64,000 nt of DNA from contig NZ_CP016793.1 in NCBI RefSeq assembly GCF_001701025.1, positions 5,084,001 through 5,148,000 on the forward strand, in the 5' to 3' direction. This DNA is from Lentzea guizhouensis (GTDB lineage Bacteria; Actinomycetota; Actinomycetes; Mycobacteriales; Pseudonocardiaceae). The translations under genes and the position numbers were made by a program. Positions 52,755-61,741 of this stretch are shown in pieces (positions within the stretch are counted from its first letter, which is position 1; every line of letters begins with the position of its first letter). The notes below the pieces were generated by a model, which was not told the origin of the DNA, did not search any database, and was given only the letters and a program-made list of their open reading frames with translations.

Positions 52755-53057
52755 ATGAACCCGACCGATCCGCCTACCGACACCGAGCTGTGGGCCGTCC
52801 TGCACGTCGACGAGTTCCAGTTCCGTCTGGTGAAACCCTGGAACTTGGACACGTTGCCCGCTGCGTTGCGCAATGCGGCCGCTCGTGGCACACAGATCGA
52901 GGTCCGCGCTTATACCGACCTCAACGCCGAAGTCACCGTTCTGATCAACCCGTCTCGCGCGCGCGTGGTCCACGTCGCCAAGCGCAACGTCGTGGTGCCG
53001 CGCACCGGCATGCCCGACGTCTCCGTGCACGGTTTGACCGAGGCGATGGCGGGGTAG
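52755..53057 (+). CDS. Small protein of unknown function
   Basis: A 100-residue protein from ATG 52755 with GAGGAGACC upstream. The sequence TELWAVLHVDEFQFRLVKPW, LPAALRNAAARGTQIEVRAY and NPSRARVVHVAKRNVVVP suggests a small alpha/beta cytoplasmic protein; no family is recognised. The stop codon TAG (53055-53057) forms part of a SigF-type -10 element for the next gene, so the two genes are close but separately promoted. Confidence 0.65.
   Translation: MNPTDPPTDTELWAVLHVDEFQFRLVKPWNLDTLPAALRNAAARGTQIEVRAYTDLNAEVTVLINPSRARVVHVAKRNVVVPRTGMPDVSVHGLTEAMAG
53032..53057 (+). promoter_or_regulatory. SigF/SigB-type promoter
   Basis: GTTT (53032-53035), 16 bp, GGGTAG (53052-53057). It fits the GTTT-N14-16-GGGTAY-type sequence of SigB/SigF-group sigma factors and lies 37 bp before the DUF4383 gene. 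Matches with the same spacing occur at 56412 and 58102 (minus strand). Confidence 0.6.
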
Positions 53058-53093
53058 TTCTCCGGCGACCAAGTACGGAGCCTGGAGGGCGTC

Positions 53094-53747
53094 ATGACCC
53101 ACCGCGTCACTGTCAAGGTCGCCGGTCTGCAACCGGTGCAGGTGCTGGCAGGGCTGGCCGGCATCGCGTTCATCGTGTTCGGCGTCGTGGGCTTCACCCG
53201 CACCGGCATCGGCGACTGGACCACACACTCGTTCGTGCTCGGGTTCTCGGTGAACGCGCTGCACAACCTGGTGCACGTGGTCGTCGGAGCGCTCGGTCTG
53301 GTGATGGCTCTCGGTTCGGGCCTCGCCCGGCTGTACGGATGGCTGCTCTTCGCCGGTTACGGCGCGCTGTTCGTGTGGGGCCTGATGATCACCGGCATCG
53401 TGGCCCAGAACCCGGTGTCCGAGGCCGGCAACCCGTTGGCGCTCAACACGAACGACAACTGGCTGCACCTCGGCCTCGCCCTGTTCGGCCTGCTGCTCGC
53501 GGTCATGCCCGCGCGCCGCAAGCTGATCGAGGAGGAGCCGGACCTGCCCGAGCCGCGTGAGGCGCACGACGACCGTGCGCACGACGACGTGCGTCACGAC
53601 CACGTCGGTGACGACCGCCGGATCGAGCAGGTGGACCCGGCCGTCACCCCGCGCGCACAGGAGCCCATCACGAAGGAGCAGGCCGTGGTGGACCCGAAGA
53701 CCGACCGCGTGGACCGCGACAAGATCAGCGATCGGATCAAGCACTAG
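53094..53747 (+). CDS. DUF4383 membrane protein
   Basis: A 217-residue protein with four membrane helices (VLAGLAGIAFIVFGVVGFTR, LHNLVHVVVGALGLVMALGS, YGWLLFAGYGALFVWGLMIT, WLHLGLALFGLLLAVMP), the DUF4383 pattern including HNLVH and NDNWLHLGL. The C-terminal ~65 residues are hydrophilic and rich in His/Asp (REAHDDRAHDDVRHDHVGDD), which could bind metal. DUF4383 proteins are often stress-induced in actinobacteria; here a SigF-type promoter precedes the gene. A strong terminator hairpin follows. Confidence 0.85.
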   Translation: MTHRVTVKVAGLQPVQVLAGLAGIAFIVFGVVGFTRTGIGDWTTHSFVLGFSVNALHNLVHVVVGALGLVMALGSGLARLYGWLLFAGYGALFVWGLMITGIVAQNPVSEAGNPLALNTNDNWLHLGLALFGLLLAVMPARRKLIEEEPDLPEPREAHDDRAHDDVRHDHVGDDRRIEQVDPAVTPRAQEPITKEQAVVDPKTDRVDRDKISDRIKH

Positions 53748-53795
53748 CTTCACGCCCATCCGGACGGTCAGACCCCCACGTATCCCCGTCCGGAG

Positions 53796-53845
53796 CAGAT
53801 GCGCCGTGAGAGCCCACATGCGGCTCTCACGGCGCATCTGTTTCC
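53796..53845. terminator. 19-bp perfect hairpin terminator
   Basis: The arms 53796-53814 and 53822-53840 are perfect inverted repeats of 19 bp (starting cagatgcgccgtgagagcc) with a 7-base loop, followed by TTTCC. It terminates the DUF4383 gene and argues that the next gene starts downstream at 53854 rather than at an ATG inside the hairpin (53818). Confidence 0.88.
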
Positions 53846-53853
53846 ATGTCGCG

Positions 53854-54537
53854 ATGCTCTCGGACGAACTGCTCACGCACGAGGTCCTGATCACGTGGGG
53901 CACCGCGCTGGCCGCCTTCCTGGCCGTGGCCCTGTCCGCGGTCTGGCGCCTGACCCGCAACGTCATCACCATCGCCCACGAGGGCGGCCACGCCCTGCTG
54001 GCCGTCTTGACGGGCCGTCGCCTCAGCGGCATCAAGCTGCACTCCGACACCAGCGGCCTCACCGTCTCCCGCGGCAAACCCCGCGGCCCCGGCATGGTCC
54101 TCACCGCACTGGCCGGCTACACCGCCCCGTCCCTGCTCGGCTTCGGCGCGGCCCTGCTCATCACGAACGACCAGATCCGCCTGATGCTCTGGATCACCAT
54201 CGCCTTCCTGGCGGCGATGCTCGTCATGATCCGCAACGTGTTCGGCGTGCTGTCCATCATCGTGACGGGCGGCGCCTTCTTCTTCATCTCCTTCTACGCC
54301 TCGCCCGAGGTCCGCGACGCCGCCGCCTACGTCTTCGCCTGGTTCCTGCTGCTCGGCGGGGTGCGGCCGGTGTGGGAGCTGCAGGTCAAGCGGTGGCGGC
54401 GGCAGGCGCCCAGGTCGGACGCGGACCAGCTGGCGTGGCTCACTGGAGTGCCGGCGCTGGGCTGGGTGACGCTGTTCGGGCTGGTGAGCGTGGCGGCGCT
54501 GATCGGGGGAGGGGCGCTGCTGCTGGGCCGCTGGTGA
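53854..54537 (+). CDS. M50-type membrane metalloprotease-like protein
   Basis: A 227-residue integral membrane protein. Helix 1 is followed by VITIAHEGGHALLAVLTGRR, giving the zinc motif H42-E43-x2-H46 of site-2-type (M50B-like) proteases, and then RRLSGIKLHSDTSGLTVSRG and GPGMVLTALAGYTAPSLLGF. Five or six more hydrophobic segments follow (LMLWITIAFLAAMLVMIRN and others). The third metal ligand (an Asp in a later helix) is not obvious. Family members cleave within membranes, but many small M50B-like proteins are uncharacterised. The start at ATG 53854 is placed after the terminator. Confidence 0.82.
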   Translation: MLSDELLTHEVLITWGTALAAFLAVALSAVWRLTRNVITIAHEGGHALLAVLTGRRLSGIKLHSDTSGLTVSRGKPRGPGMVLTALAGYTAPSLLGFGAALLITNDQIRLMLWITIAFLAAMLVMIRNVFGVLSIIVTGGAFFFISFYASPEVRDAAAYVFAWFLLLGGVRPVWELQVKRWRRQAPRSDADQLAWLTGVPALGWVTLFGLVSVAALIGGGALLLGRW

Positions 54538-54663
54538 GGCGGGCCGCAGCCCGTCCGCCACTCGTCCCGGCTGGAACACCCGTTCGATCCCAACCGCAGT
54601 TCCCAACTGATTTGTGACTGGTGAAATACTGGGCACCAAAGCCGCGGTCGAAAGGTGGTTTCA

Positions 54664-56397
<1,734 letters not shown>

Positions 56398-56411
56398 CAC
56401 CGGCTGAACAG

Positions 56412-56437
56412 GTTTATCACCGGTCACCCCGAGGTAC
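56412..56437 (+). promoter_or_regulatory. SigF-type promoter before the whiB gene
   Basis: GTTT (56412-56415), 16 bp, AGGTAC (56432-56437); one mismatch to GGGTAC. It lies 43 bp before the whiB start, facing it, in the gap after argS. The sigF-like operon directly downstream on the other strand makes control by that factor plausible. Confidence 0.5.
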
Positions 56438-56480
56438 GCAGTGATCGCAACTTCTCCACCCCAGCTTTCAGGGAGTCGCG

Positions 56481-56777
56481 ATGACCTGCACCACCCGTTT
56501 GCCCAAGCCGGTCACCGACGTGTGGGACTGGCAGATGGACGGTCTGTGCCGCGGGCAGAACAGCGCCATCTTCTTCCACCCGGACAACGAACGCGGCTAC
56601 GCCAGGGCTGCGCGCGAGGAGAAGGCCAAGGAGATCTGCGCGCAGTGCCCCGTGCTCGCGCAGTGCCGCAGCCACGCGCTCGACTCGCAGGAGCCCTACG
56701 GCGTGTGGGGCGGCATGGGTGAGGACGAACGGCGCCAGATCATCGCGGCGGCGAGGCGCCGTGTCCGCGCGGCCTGA
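56481..56777 (+). CDS. whiB3: WhiB-family iron-sulfur regulator (WhiB3/WhiD-like)
   Basis: A 98-residue WhiB-like protein. Four Cys (C23, C53, C56, C62: GLCRGQ and EICAQCPVLAQC) bind a 4Fe-4S cluster. The turn motif GVWGGMGEDERRQI and the flanking VWDWQMDGLCRG, FFHPDNERGYARAAREEKAK and CRSHALDSQEPYGVWGG closely resemble the WhiB3/WhiD branch, which works with the principal sigma factor region 4 and senses redox or NO. ATG 56481 has CAGGGAG upstream. A SigF-type promoter precedes it; the gene overlaps a terminator hairpin at its end. Confidence 0.92.
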   Translation: MTCTTRLPKPVTDVWDWQMDGLCRGQNSAIFFHPDNERGYARAAREEKAKEICAQCPVLAQCRSHALDSQEPYGVWGGMGEDERRQIIAAARRRVRAA

Positions 56778-56791
56778 AACCGCGCGGACAC
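56761..56791. terminator. Bidirectional hairpin between whiB and sigF
   Basis: gtgtccgcgcgg (56761-56772) pairs perfectly with ccgcgcggacac (56780-56791), loop cctgaaa. It includes the last whiB codons and stop and lies just before the sigF stop on the other strand, so it can end both transcripts. No long T-tract follows. Confidence 0.7.
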
Positions 56792-56798
56792 CCGCTGA

Positions 56799-57659
56799 CT
56801 ACTCCTCCAAGACATCGCGCAACTGACGCAACGTCTTCGCGAGCAACCGCGAGACGTGCATCTGCGAGATGCCGACCTTCTGAGCGATCTGGGTCTGCGT
56901 CATGTTGCCGAAGAACCGCATGATCACGATCTTGCGCTCACGTTCCGGCAGCTTCTGCAGCAGCGGGTGCAACGCCTCCCGCTGCTCGATCATCGCGATC
57001 TCCGGGTCCTCTTCGCCGATCGTGTTCCCGAGGGAGATCGACGAGTCGTCCGACATCAGCATGTCGTCCAAAGACGCGCTCTGGTAAGCGTTTCCGGCCG
57101 CGAGTCCCTCGTGGACCTCGTCACGCGACAGGCCGAGGTGCTCGGCCAGCTCGGACGGGGTCGGCGCGCGGCCGAGCGACTGCGACAGCCGCGAGGTGCC
57201 CGCATTGATCGCGAGGTGCAGCTCCTTGAGCCGCCTCGGCATCCGCACCGACCAGGACGAGTCGCGGAAGTACTTCCGCACCTCACCCATGATCGTCGGC
57301 ACCGCGAACGACAGGAAGTCGCTGCCGCGGTCGGGGTCGAACCGGTCGACCGCGTTGATCAGACCCACCGTGGCGACCTGGACCAGGTCCTCGTGCGGCT
57401 CACCGCGGTGGCCGAACCGGCGCGCGATGTGCTGGGCGACCGGGAGGTGCTCGGTGACCAGCCGGTCCCGCAGCGTCTCCCGAGCCGGACCCGCCGGGGT
57501 CACCGCGAGCTCGGCGAACAGCGGCGCCAGGTGGTCGTAGTCACCGCCCTTGGAGCTCTTCGCGACCTCTTCCGGCACTACCTGCGCTTCCGGCACTACC
57601 TGCGCTTCTGGCGCTTCCGGCGTCTCCGTCGCGGTGGCAGCCTTTTCCGACCCGGTCAC
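56799..57659 (-). CDS. sigF: SigB/SigF-family RNA polymerase sigma factor
   Basis: A 286-residue stress/sporulation-type sigma factor. Region 2: VAQHIARRFGHRGEPHEDLV, QVATVGLINAVDRFDPDRGS, DFLSFAVPTIMGEVRKYFRD, SSWSVRMPRRLKELHLAINA; region 3: RAPTPSELAEHLGLSRDEVH; region 4: RERKIVIMRFFGNMTQTQIA, QKVGISQMHVSRLLAKTLRQ. These match the SigF group controlled by anti-sigma kinases. An N-terminal extension (~40 residues) contains a directly duplicated EAQVVP made by an 18-bp repeat. It overlaps the anti-sigma gene by 4 bp and shares its promoter. Confidence 0.94.
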   Translation of the reverse strand: MTGSEKAATATETPEAPEAQVVPEAQVVPEEVAKSSKGGDYDHLAPLFAELAVTPAGPARETLRDRLVTEHLPVAQHIARRFGHRGEPHEDLVQVATVGLINAVDRFDPDRGSDFLSFAVPTIMGEVRKYFRDSSWSVRMPRRLKELHLAINAGTSRLSQSLGRAPTPSELAEHLGLSRDEVHEGLAAGNAYQSASLDDMLMSDDSSISLGNTIGEEDPEIAMIEQREALHPLLQKLPERERKIVIMRFFGNMTQTQIAQKVGISQMHVSRLLAKTLRQLRDVLEE

Positions 57660-58054
57660 TCATCCACCGCCCCTGCCGAGGACTTCACGAGGTCGATGTG
57701 GACCACGAACCCCTCCGTCTCGGCGACGGAGGTCTCCACCGAGTCCACCAGCGCGGTCAGCACCCGCCAGCCGAAGCTGCCCTCGTCCGGTCCCGCGGCC
57801 GCCTTCGCCGTGACCTTGGCGCTGACCCGCACCGCACCCGCGGCGTCCACCGCGAAGTGAGCGCTCAGCACCGCGTCGTCGGCGGCGAGCGTGATCAACG
57901 TGGAGCACGTCTCGTCGACCGCGAGCTTGAGGTCCTCGATCGAGTCGAGGTCGAAGTCCTGCCGCATCGCGATGTCCGCCGCGACGGCTCGCGCGATGGA
58001 GAGCTGCGTCGGGTCCGCTGCCATGCGCAGTTCCACCCCTGACAATTGCGTCAC
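57656..58054 (-). CDS. Anti-sigma factor, RsbW/UsfX-type ATP-binding protein
   Basis: A 132-residue anti-sigma kinase-like protein from GTG 58054 (GAGGTGGG upstream). VELRMAADPTQLSIARAVAA, DIAMRQDFDLDSIEDLKLAV, DETCSTLITLAADDAVLSAH and FGWRVLTALVDSVETSVAET are the actinobacterial UsfX/RsbW pattern; the N-box is the weak AVDETCSTLI form. It binds the co-encoded sigma factor and releases it to antagonists of the STAS type, one of which lies at 58875-59225. Operon: anti-sigma then sigF, from a SigF-type promoter at 58102-58128. Confidence 0.88.
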   Translation of the reverse strand: MTQLSGVELRMAADPTQLSIARAVAADIAMRQDFDLDSIEDLKLAVDETCSTLITLAADDAVLSAHFAVDAAGAVRVSAKVTAKAAAGPDEGSFGWRVLTALVDSVETSVAETEGFVVHIDLVKSSAGAVDE

Positions 58055-58101
58055 ACCCACCTCGTAGTCCGTTCTGCTGTGTAGGCCGGCATGTCGGTGC
58101 C

Positions 58102-58128
58102 GTACCCGAATGGATCTCATTTCACACC
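58102..58128 (-). promoter_or_regulatory. SigF-type autoregulatory promoter of the anti-sigma/sigF operon
   Basis: On the minus strand, GGTGT (58128-58124), 16 bp, GGGTAC (58107-58102). It lies ~48 bp before the anti-sigma start. It fits the GTTT/GTGT-N16-GGGTAY pattern of SigB/SigF promoters and suggests positive autoregulation, as in M. tuberculosis usfX-sigF. Confidence 0.7.
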
Positions 58129-58204
58129 TTGTACTGCACGTGTAGTAGTCGCCTACCCAGGGAAGTCACCTGCTGGAAGCAAGAGATCAATGGGGAGGAG
58201 CGTC

Positions 58205-58882
58205 GTGCTGGTGCAGAAAGACTTCCTGGCCCTCCGTTTCCCCGCGGACGCACACGAAGTGGGGCCCGTGCGACGCCACCTGCGTGAGTGGTTGCAGGGC
58301 AGCGGGTTCACCGAGGACGAGTCCGACGACCTGGTGCTCGCGGTCAGCGAGGCGGTCAACAACTCGGTCGAGCACGCCTACCCGGGACCCGCGCGCGGCA
58401 CCGTCGAGGTGCGGGCGCAGGTCGGCCGCGACGGCGGCGTGGTCGTGGACGTCGTCGACCACGGCCAGTGGCGCGTACCGCCGCCGGCGCTCACCACTCG
58501 TGGCCGTGGTCTTCTGCTCATGAGGGAAAGCGTGGACGACGTGGAGATCCGCCGCTCGGCGAACGGCACGACCGTGCGTCTGCACAGGTCCCGTTCCCCG
58601 GTCTCGACGGCGGCGGACACCGCACCGGACTGCCAGGTGCATGCCTACGAGACCTCCTCCGGCGTGGTGGCGGTCATCCGCGGTGACGCGCCCGCCTCGG
58701 CGGGTCCGTCGTTGCGGCGTTCGCTGATCACCGCGGCGCGAGGAGGTGCCGTGCCGCTGACCGTCGACCTGCGCGGGCTCGGCGTTCGCCGGGAAGGCGT
58801 CGCGCACGCGCTCGCGGAGGTCGCGTCGGCTCTGGCGGCGGCGGGCAACCGTCTCACCGTCGTGCCGGAGGGGCTCAGCTGA
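58205..58882 (+). CDS. RsbW-like ATPase fused to a degenerate STAS domain
   Basis: A 225-residue protein from GTG 58205, with GGGGAGGAG just upstream (ATG 58190 is in frame but would bury this site). Residues ~1-125 are an HATPase of the anti-sigma kinase type: LALRFPADAHEVGPVRRHLR, LVLAVSEAVNNSVEHAYPGP (N box) and TRGRGLLLMRESVDDVEIRR (G box). Residues ~135-225 look STAS-like (VHAYETSSGVVAVIRGDAPA, VPLTVDLRGLGVRREGVAHA), but the usual phosphorylatable Ser/Thr loop reads RREG. It is divergent from the sigF operon and convergent with the STAS gene, so it probably belongs to the same partner-switching network. Confidence 0.82.
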   Translation: MLVQKDFLALRFPADAHEVGPVRRHLREWLQGSGFTEDESDDLVLAVSEAVNNSVEHAYPGPARGTVEVRAQVGRDGGVVVDVVDHGQWRVPPPALTTRGRGLLLMRESVDDVEIRRSANGTTVRLHRSRSPVSTAADTAPDCQVHAYETSSGVVAVIRGDAPASAGPSLRRSLITAARGGAVPLTVDLRGLGVRREGVAHALAEVASALAAAGNRLTVVPEGLS

Positions 58883-59225
58883 GCGCGGCGTCCACCGAGT
58901 CGTGCACGCTGAACACCTCGCCCAGCCCGGTGGCCTCCAGCGGACGCGTCACAGCGCGCTTGGTCGCGACGACCTTCAGGGACGCGTTGTGCTGCGGGGC
59001 GAGCCGGGCGGCCTCGACGAGCACGGCGAGCCCCGCCGATCCCAGGAACGTCACGCCGGTCATGTCGACCACGAACGTCCCACCGTCGGAGAGGCCGTTC
59101 ACCAGGGCTTCGCGCAACGTCGGGGCGGACACCATGTCCACCTCGCCGGACACGGCGAGCACCGTGACGCCGGCGGCCGGTTGCCGGGCCGACAGCTCAA
59201 TGGTCTGCGGGTCCTGCACAGTCAC
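58875..59225 (-). CDS. Anti-anti-sigma factor (STAS domain)
   Basis: A 116-residue STAS protein from GTG 59225 (AGGGAG upstream). VTVLAVSGEVDMVSAPTLRE, GTFVVDMTGVTFLGSAGLAV and LKVVATKRAVTRPLEATGLG then EVFSVHDSVDAAL are canonical. The phosphorylatable Ser is in TFLGSAGLAV. Unphosphorylated it would bind the RsbW-type anti-sigma factor and free the SigF-type sigma factor. The gene is convergent with the RsbW-STAS fusion gene and overlaps it by 8 bp. Confidence 0.92.
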   Translation of the reverse strand: MTVQDPQTIELSARQPAAGVTVLAVSGEVDMVSAPTLREALVNGLSDGGTFVVDMTGVTFLGSAGLAVLVEAARLAPQHNASLKVVATKRAVTRPLEATGLGEVFSVHDSVDAALS

Positions 59226-59370
59226 CGATCTTCTCCCTACTCGCACCACAGGGACCGCCACAGCAGCGGTCCCCACACGCGGCTGCTGGCTCAACCGCTG
59301 CGCCCTCACCGTACGGGAGAGGTCGCTCGACAGGACAGGTCGCCGCAGCGGTACCCCTGCCCGGCGCCGC

Positions 59371-60034
59371 TCAAACCTGCAAAGCCGCCCAAAGTCTGCG
59401 CGCGGTGTCGTAGGCGATCTCCGGGGGTGCGGTGACCTCGTCGCCGACCTCCTCCAGATCACCGCCGACCACCATGACCAGCGCTGTCGCCACATCGCGC
59501 AGCTTCACGTTCGCGTGCTGGCTCGCCCGCACGAGCAGCTCGAACGCCTCACCCGGCTTGCTCTGCCGTGCGCCCATCAGCAACCCCTTGGCCTGCTCGA
59601 TGTAGCGCCGGTGCTGCACCATCCGCACCATCTGGTCGGCGCGCAGCACCTCGCCGGAGCAGAACTCGACCACCGCGGCCGCCGTGGCGAGCAACGGCTC
59701 CGTCTCCTCGATCACACTGAGGTCCGCGGCGCGCGGCTCGTGGTCGAGGTAGACCGTCAGCACCACCGCCGTCGCCCCAGCTGCCCGGCACCGCGACGAC
59801 GTGGCAGCCGCCCAGCTCGGCGGTCACCTGCCGTTCGTCGCGCGAGGCGTCGACCAGCGGTCCCCGCTGCCCGTCCAGCTGCGCCTGGTCCAGCTCCTCC
59901 GCGACGCCGACGGCCTTCAGCACGGCACCGTCCGGCCACAGCGTCATGCCCACCCCGAGGCAGCCGGTCAGCTGCGCGCAGAGGTGGTCCATCAGCCGGG
60001 CGATGAGCTCCGGTCCGAATTTCACCTGGTCCAC
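59371..60034 (-). pseudogene. GAF-ANTAR antiterminator-type regulator, frameshifted
   Basis: The N-terminal GAF-like part begins at ATG 60034 (KFGPELIARLMDHLCAQLTG, CLGVGMTLWPDGAVLKAVGV, ELGGCHVVAVPGSWGD). After an indel near 59770-59780 the protein continues in another frame as VVLTVYLDHEPRAADLSVIE, ATAAAVVEFCSGEVLRADQM and an ANTAR RNA-binding domain, MVRMVQHRRYIEQAKGLLMG, ARQSKPGEAFELLVRASQHA, NVKLRDVATALV. ANTAR proteins bind tandem RNA hairpins to prevent termination. One extra base in gacggcggtgg would explain the break, by mutation or by sequencing error. Confidence 0.82.
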
Positions 60035-60287
60035 GCGGCCACGTTAGGCCGAGCCGATCGAACTGACGAGCCGTGTGGTCATCGGCGCACGACGAACGGT
60101 TGCGCAGGCAACGACTTGGGGACCCGCCGCGCTTCGGGCCCGAACAGCTCAGCGCGGCGTTCGGCCCAGTCATCGCTTCGGGTCCGTCCGAACCACGTGT
60201 TCTGAACCACAGTCCGCCAGAATCCGTTCATCGGGATAACGCCGGAGCCCCGGTGGACGACATCCCGGATGTCACGGAGGGACTGAG

Positions 60288-60491
60288 ATGAGAACCGCCA
60301 TGGAAACCCAGCCGCAGCAGGCCGCAGAGCTGCCGACCTCACCGTGCAGCGTGGTGTGGAGCCGGGGTCACGCGTACGTGCTCGAGGGTTTCCGCGCCCG
60401 CTGGGTGGGTCGTGACGACCGCGGCCGCCCCTGCTCGCTCACCGGCGCCGAGATGGAACGCCGCGGCTGGACGCTCACGAAGTCGGCCTGA
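60288..60491 (+). CDS. Small protein of unknown function
   Basis: A 67-residue protein from ATG 60288 with GGAGGGA upstream. Its central part (SVVWSRGHAYVLEGFRARWV, GRDDRGRPCSLTGAEMERRG) is well structured-looking, with Trp and Cys conserved-type positions, but I do not recognise a family. ATG 60300 is a second possible start. It is monocistronic. Confidence 0.65.
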   Translation: MRTAMETQPQQAAELPTSPCSVVWSRGHAYVLEGFRARWVGRDDRGRPCSLTGAEMERRGWTLTKSA

Positions 60492-60608
60492 GCCCGTCGC
60501 CCCACCGGCCTTCTCCGCACCACGAGGACCGACCGTCCGCGCAGCACCCGCAACCAGTCGCACCGCGTGCCGTGACGCCATCCGGCAGCCCCTGCGCAGT
60601 CACTCGTT

Positions 60609-60614
60609 TAGAGT
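60609..60614 (+). promoter_or_regulatory. -10 element for a leaderless phosphatidyltransferase mRNA
   Basis: TAGAGT at 60609-60614 ends six bases before GTG 60621, the normal distance to a transcription start. No ribosome site is present before that GTG, so the mRNA is probably leaderless. Confidence 0.5.
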
Positions 60615-60620
60615 GCGGGT

Positions 60621-61202
60621 GTGCGTGACCCGGCTGATCGCCTGCTGACGATTCCGAACCTGCTCAGCGTGTTGCGGCTGGCCGGCGTTCCGCTCTTCCT
60701 GTACCTGTTGCTCGGACCCCAGGCCGACGGCTGGGCGCTGCTGGTCCTGGTCTTCGCCGGTCTGTCCGACTGGCTCGACGGCAAGCTCGCCCGCTGGCTC
60801 AACCAGATGAGCCGGCTGGGCGCGCTGCTGGACCCGGCCGCCGACCGCCTCTACGTGTTCTGCACGCTGCTCGCGTTCGTGGTCAGGGACATCGTGCCGC
60901 TCTGGATCGCCCTCGTGCTCGTGGCACGGGAGGTCGTCGTCGGCATCTGCCTGCTGGTCCTGCGACAGCGCGGCTGGGGCCCGTTCGAGGTCACCTACCT
61001 GGGCAAGGCCGCTACCTTCAACCTGCTGTACGCGTTCCCCCTGCTGCTGCTCGCGCAGGGCGACTCGGCCTGGGCGCAGATCGCCCAGCCGTTCGCCTAC
61101 GCGTTCATCGCCTGGGGTGGAGCGCTCTACCTGTGGTCGGCGCTGCTGTACGTCTACCAGTTCTTCTCGGCCCTGAGGGTCACTCCCGACAGGGCCGCGT
61201 GA
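60621..61202 (+). CDS. CDP-alcohol phosphatidyltransferase
   Basis: A 193-residue membrane enzyme with about six helices. The family motif D-x2-D-G-x2-A-R-x8-G-x3-D-x3-D is complete in LSDWLDGKLARWLNQMSRLG then ALLDPAADR. It joins a CDP-activated diacylglycerol (or similar) to an alcohol acceptor, such as glycerol phosphate or inositol phosphate. The neighbouring gcvH-garA block has a PgsA2-type gene close by in mycobacteria, so a PgsA2-like enzyme is plausible. The start GTG 60621 is chosen because of the promoter just upstream and the fitting N-terminus RDPADRLLTIPNLLSVLRLA. Confidence 0.9.
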   Translation: MRDPADRLLTIPNLLSVLRLAGVPLFLYLLLGPQADGWALLVLVFAGLSDWLDGKLARWLNQMSRLGALLDPAADRLYVFCTLLAFVVRDIVPLWIALVLVAREVVVGICLLVLRQRGWGPFEVTYLGKAATFNLLYAFPLLLLAQGDSAWAQIAQPFAYAFIAWGGALYLWSALLYVYQFFSALRVTPDRAA

Positions 61203-61244
61203 AAAGATCACCCCATACAGGTTCAGCACGAGGAGCGCAGTCAG

Positions 61245-61628
61245 TTGATTCCCGAGGAGCTTCGCTACACCGAGGAGCACGAGTGGGTCGCCAGCACAGG
61301 TGAGAACACCGTGCGCGTCGGCATCACCGACTACGCCCAGGAACAGCTCGGTGACGTGGTCTTCGTCCAGCTGCCCGAGGTGGGCCACACGGTCTCGGCC
61401 GGCGACACGTTCGGCGAGGTCGAGTCGACCAAGAGCGTGTCCGACCTCTACTCGCCGCTCGACGGCGAGGTCGTCGGCATCAACGAGGCCCTGGTCCAGT
61501 CCCCGGAGTCCATCAACTCCGACCCGTACGGCGAGGGCTGGATGGTCGAGCTCCGCGTGAGCGACCCCGAGGCGGTCGAGGGGCTCTTGGACGCCGACGG
61601 GTACAAGGCGTTGGTGGAGAAGGAGTGA
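61245..61628 (+). CDS. gcvH: Glycine cleavage system H protein
   Basis: A 127-residue lipoyl carrier protein. YTEEHEWVASTGENTVRVGI, TDYAQEQLGDVVFVQLPEVG and the lipoylation site K63 in GEVESTKSVSDLYSPLDGEV are definitive, as is the end LLDADGYKALVEKE. It shuttles the aminomethyl group between glycine decarboxylase and the T protein. The start is TTG 61245, a rare codon, with GAGGAG about nine bases upstream; no ATG or GTG gives the family N-terminus IPEELRYTEEHEW. It leads the conserved gcvH-garA-merR-nuclease-merR block. Confidence 0.96.
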   Translation: MIPEELRYTEEHEWVASTGENTVRVGITDYAQEQLGDVVFVQLPEVGHTVSAGDTFGEVESTKSVSDLYSPLDGEVVGINEALVQSPESINSDPYGEGWMVELRVSDPEAVEGLLDADGYKALVEKE

Positions 61629-61741
61629 CGTCGATCTTTCGCCGGCTGTTCGGCCGGAAGGGGAGCCGCTCCTCGGGGGGCGACCCGAACGCGATAGGTT
61701 TTACCGGAAGTGACGGATCCAGCAGCAGGAGGAGAGCTCAG

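Noticed and set aside
53818..53853. ATG 53818 as start of the M50-like protein
   Set aside because: It lies in the loop region of a 19-bp terminator hairpin; ATG 53854 gives a normal N-terminus.
61625..61741. GTG 61625 (overlapping the gcvH stop) as garA start
   Set aside because: It would add 39 Arg/Ser/Gly-rich residues absent from the family, while GTG 61742 has a strong AGGAGGAG site and a family-like N-terminus. Coupled translation from 61625 cannot be fully excluded.
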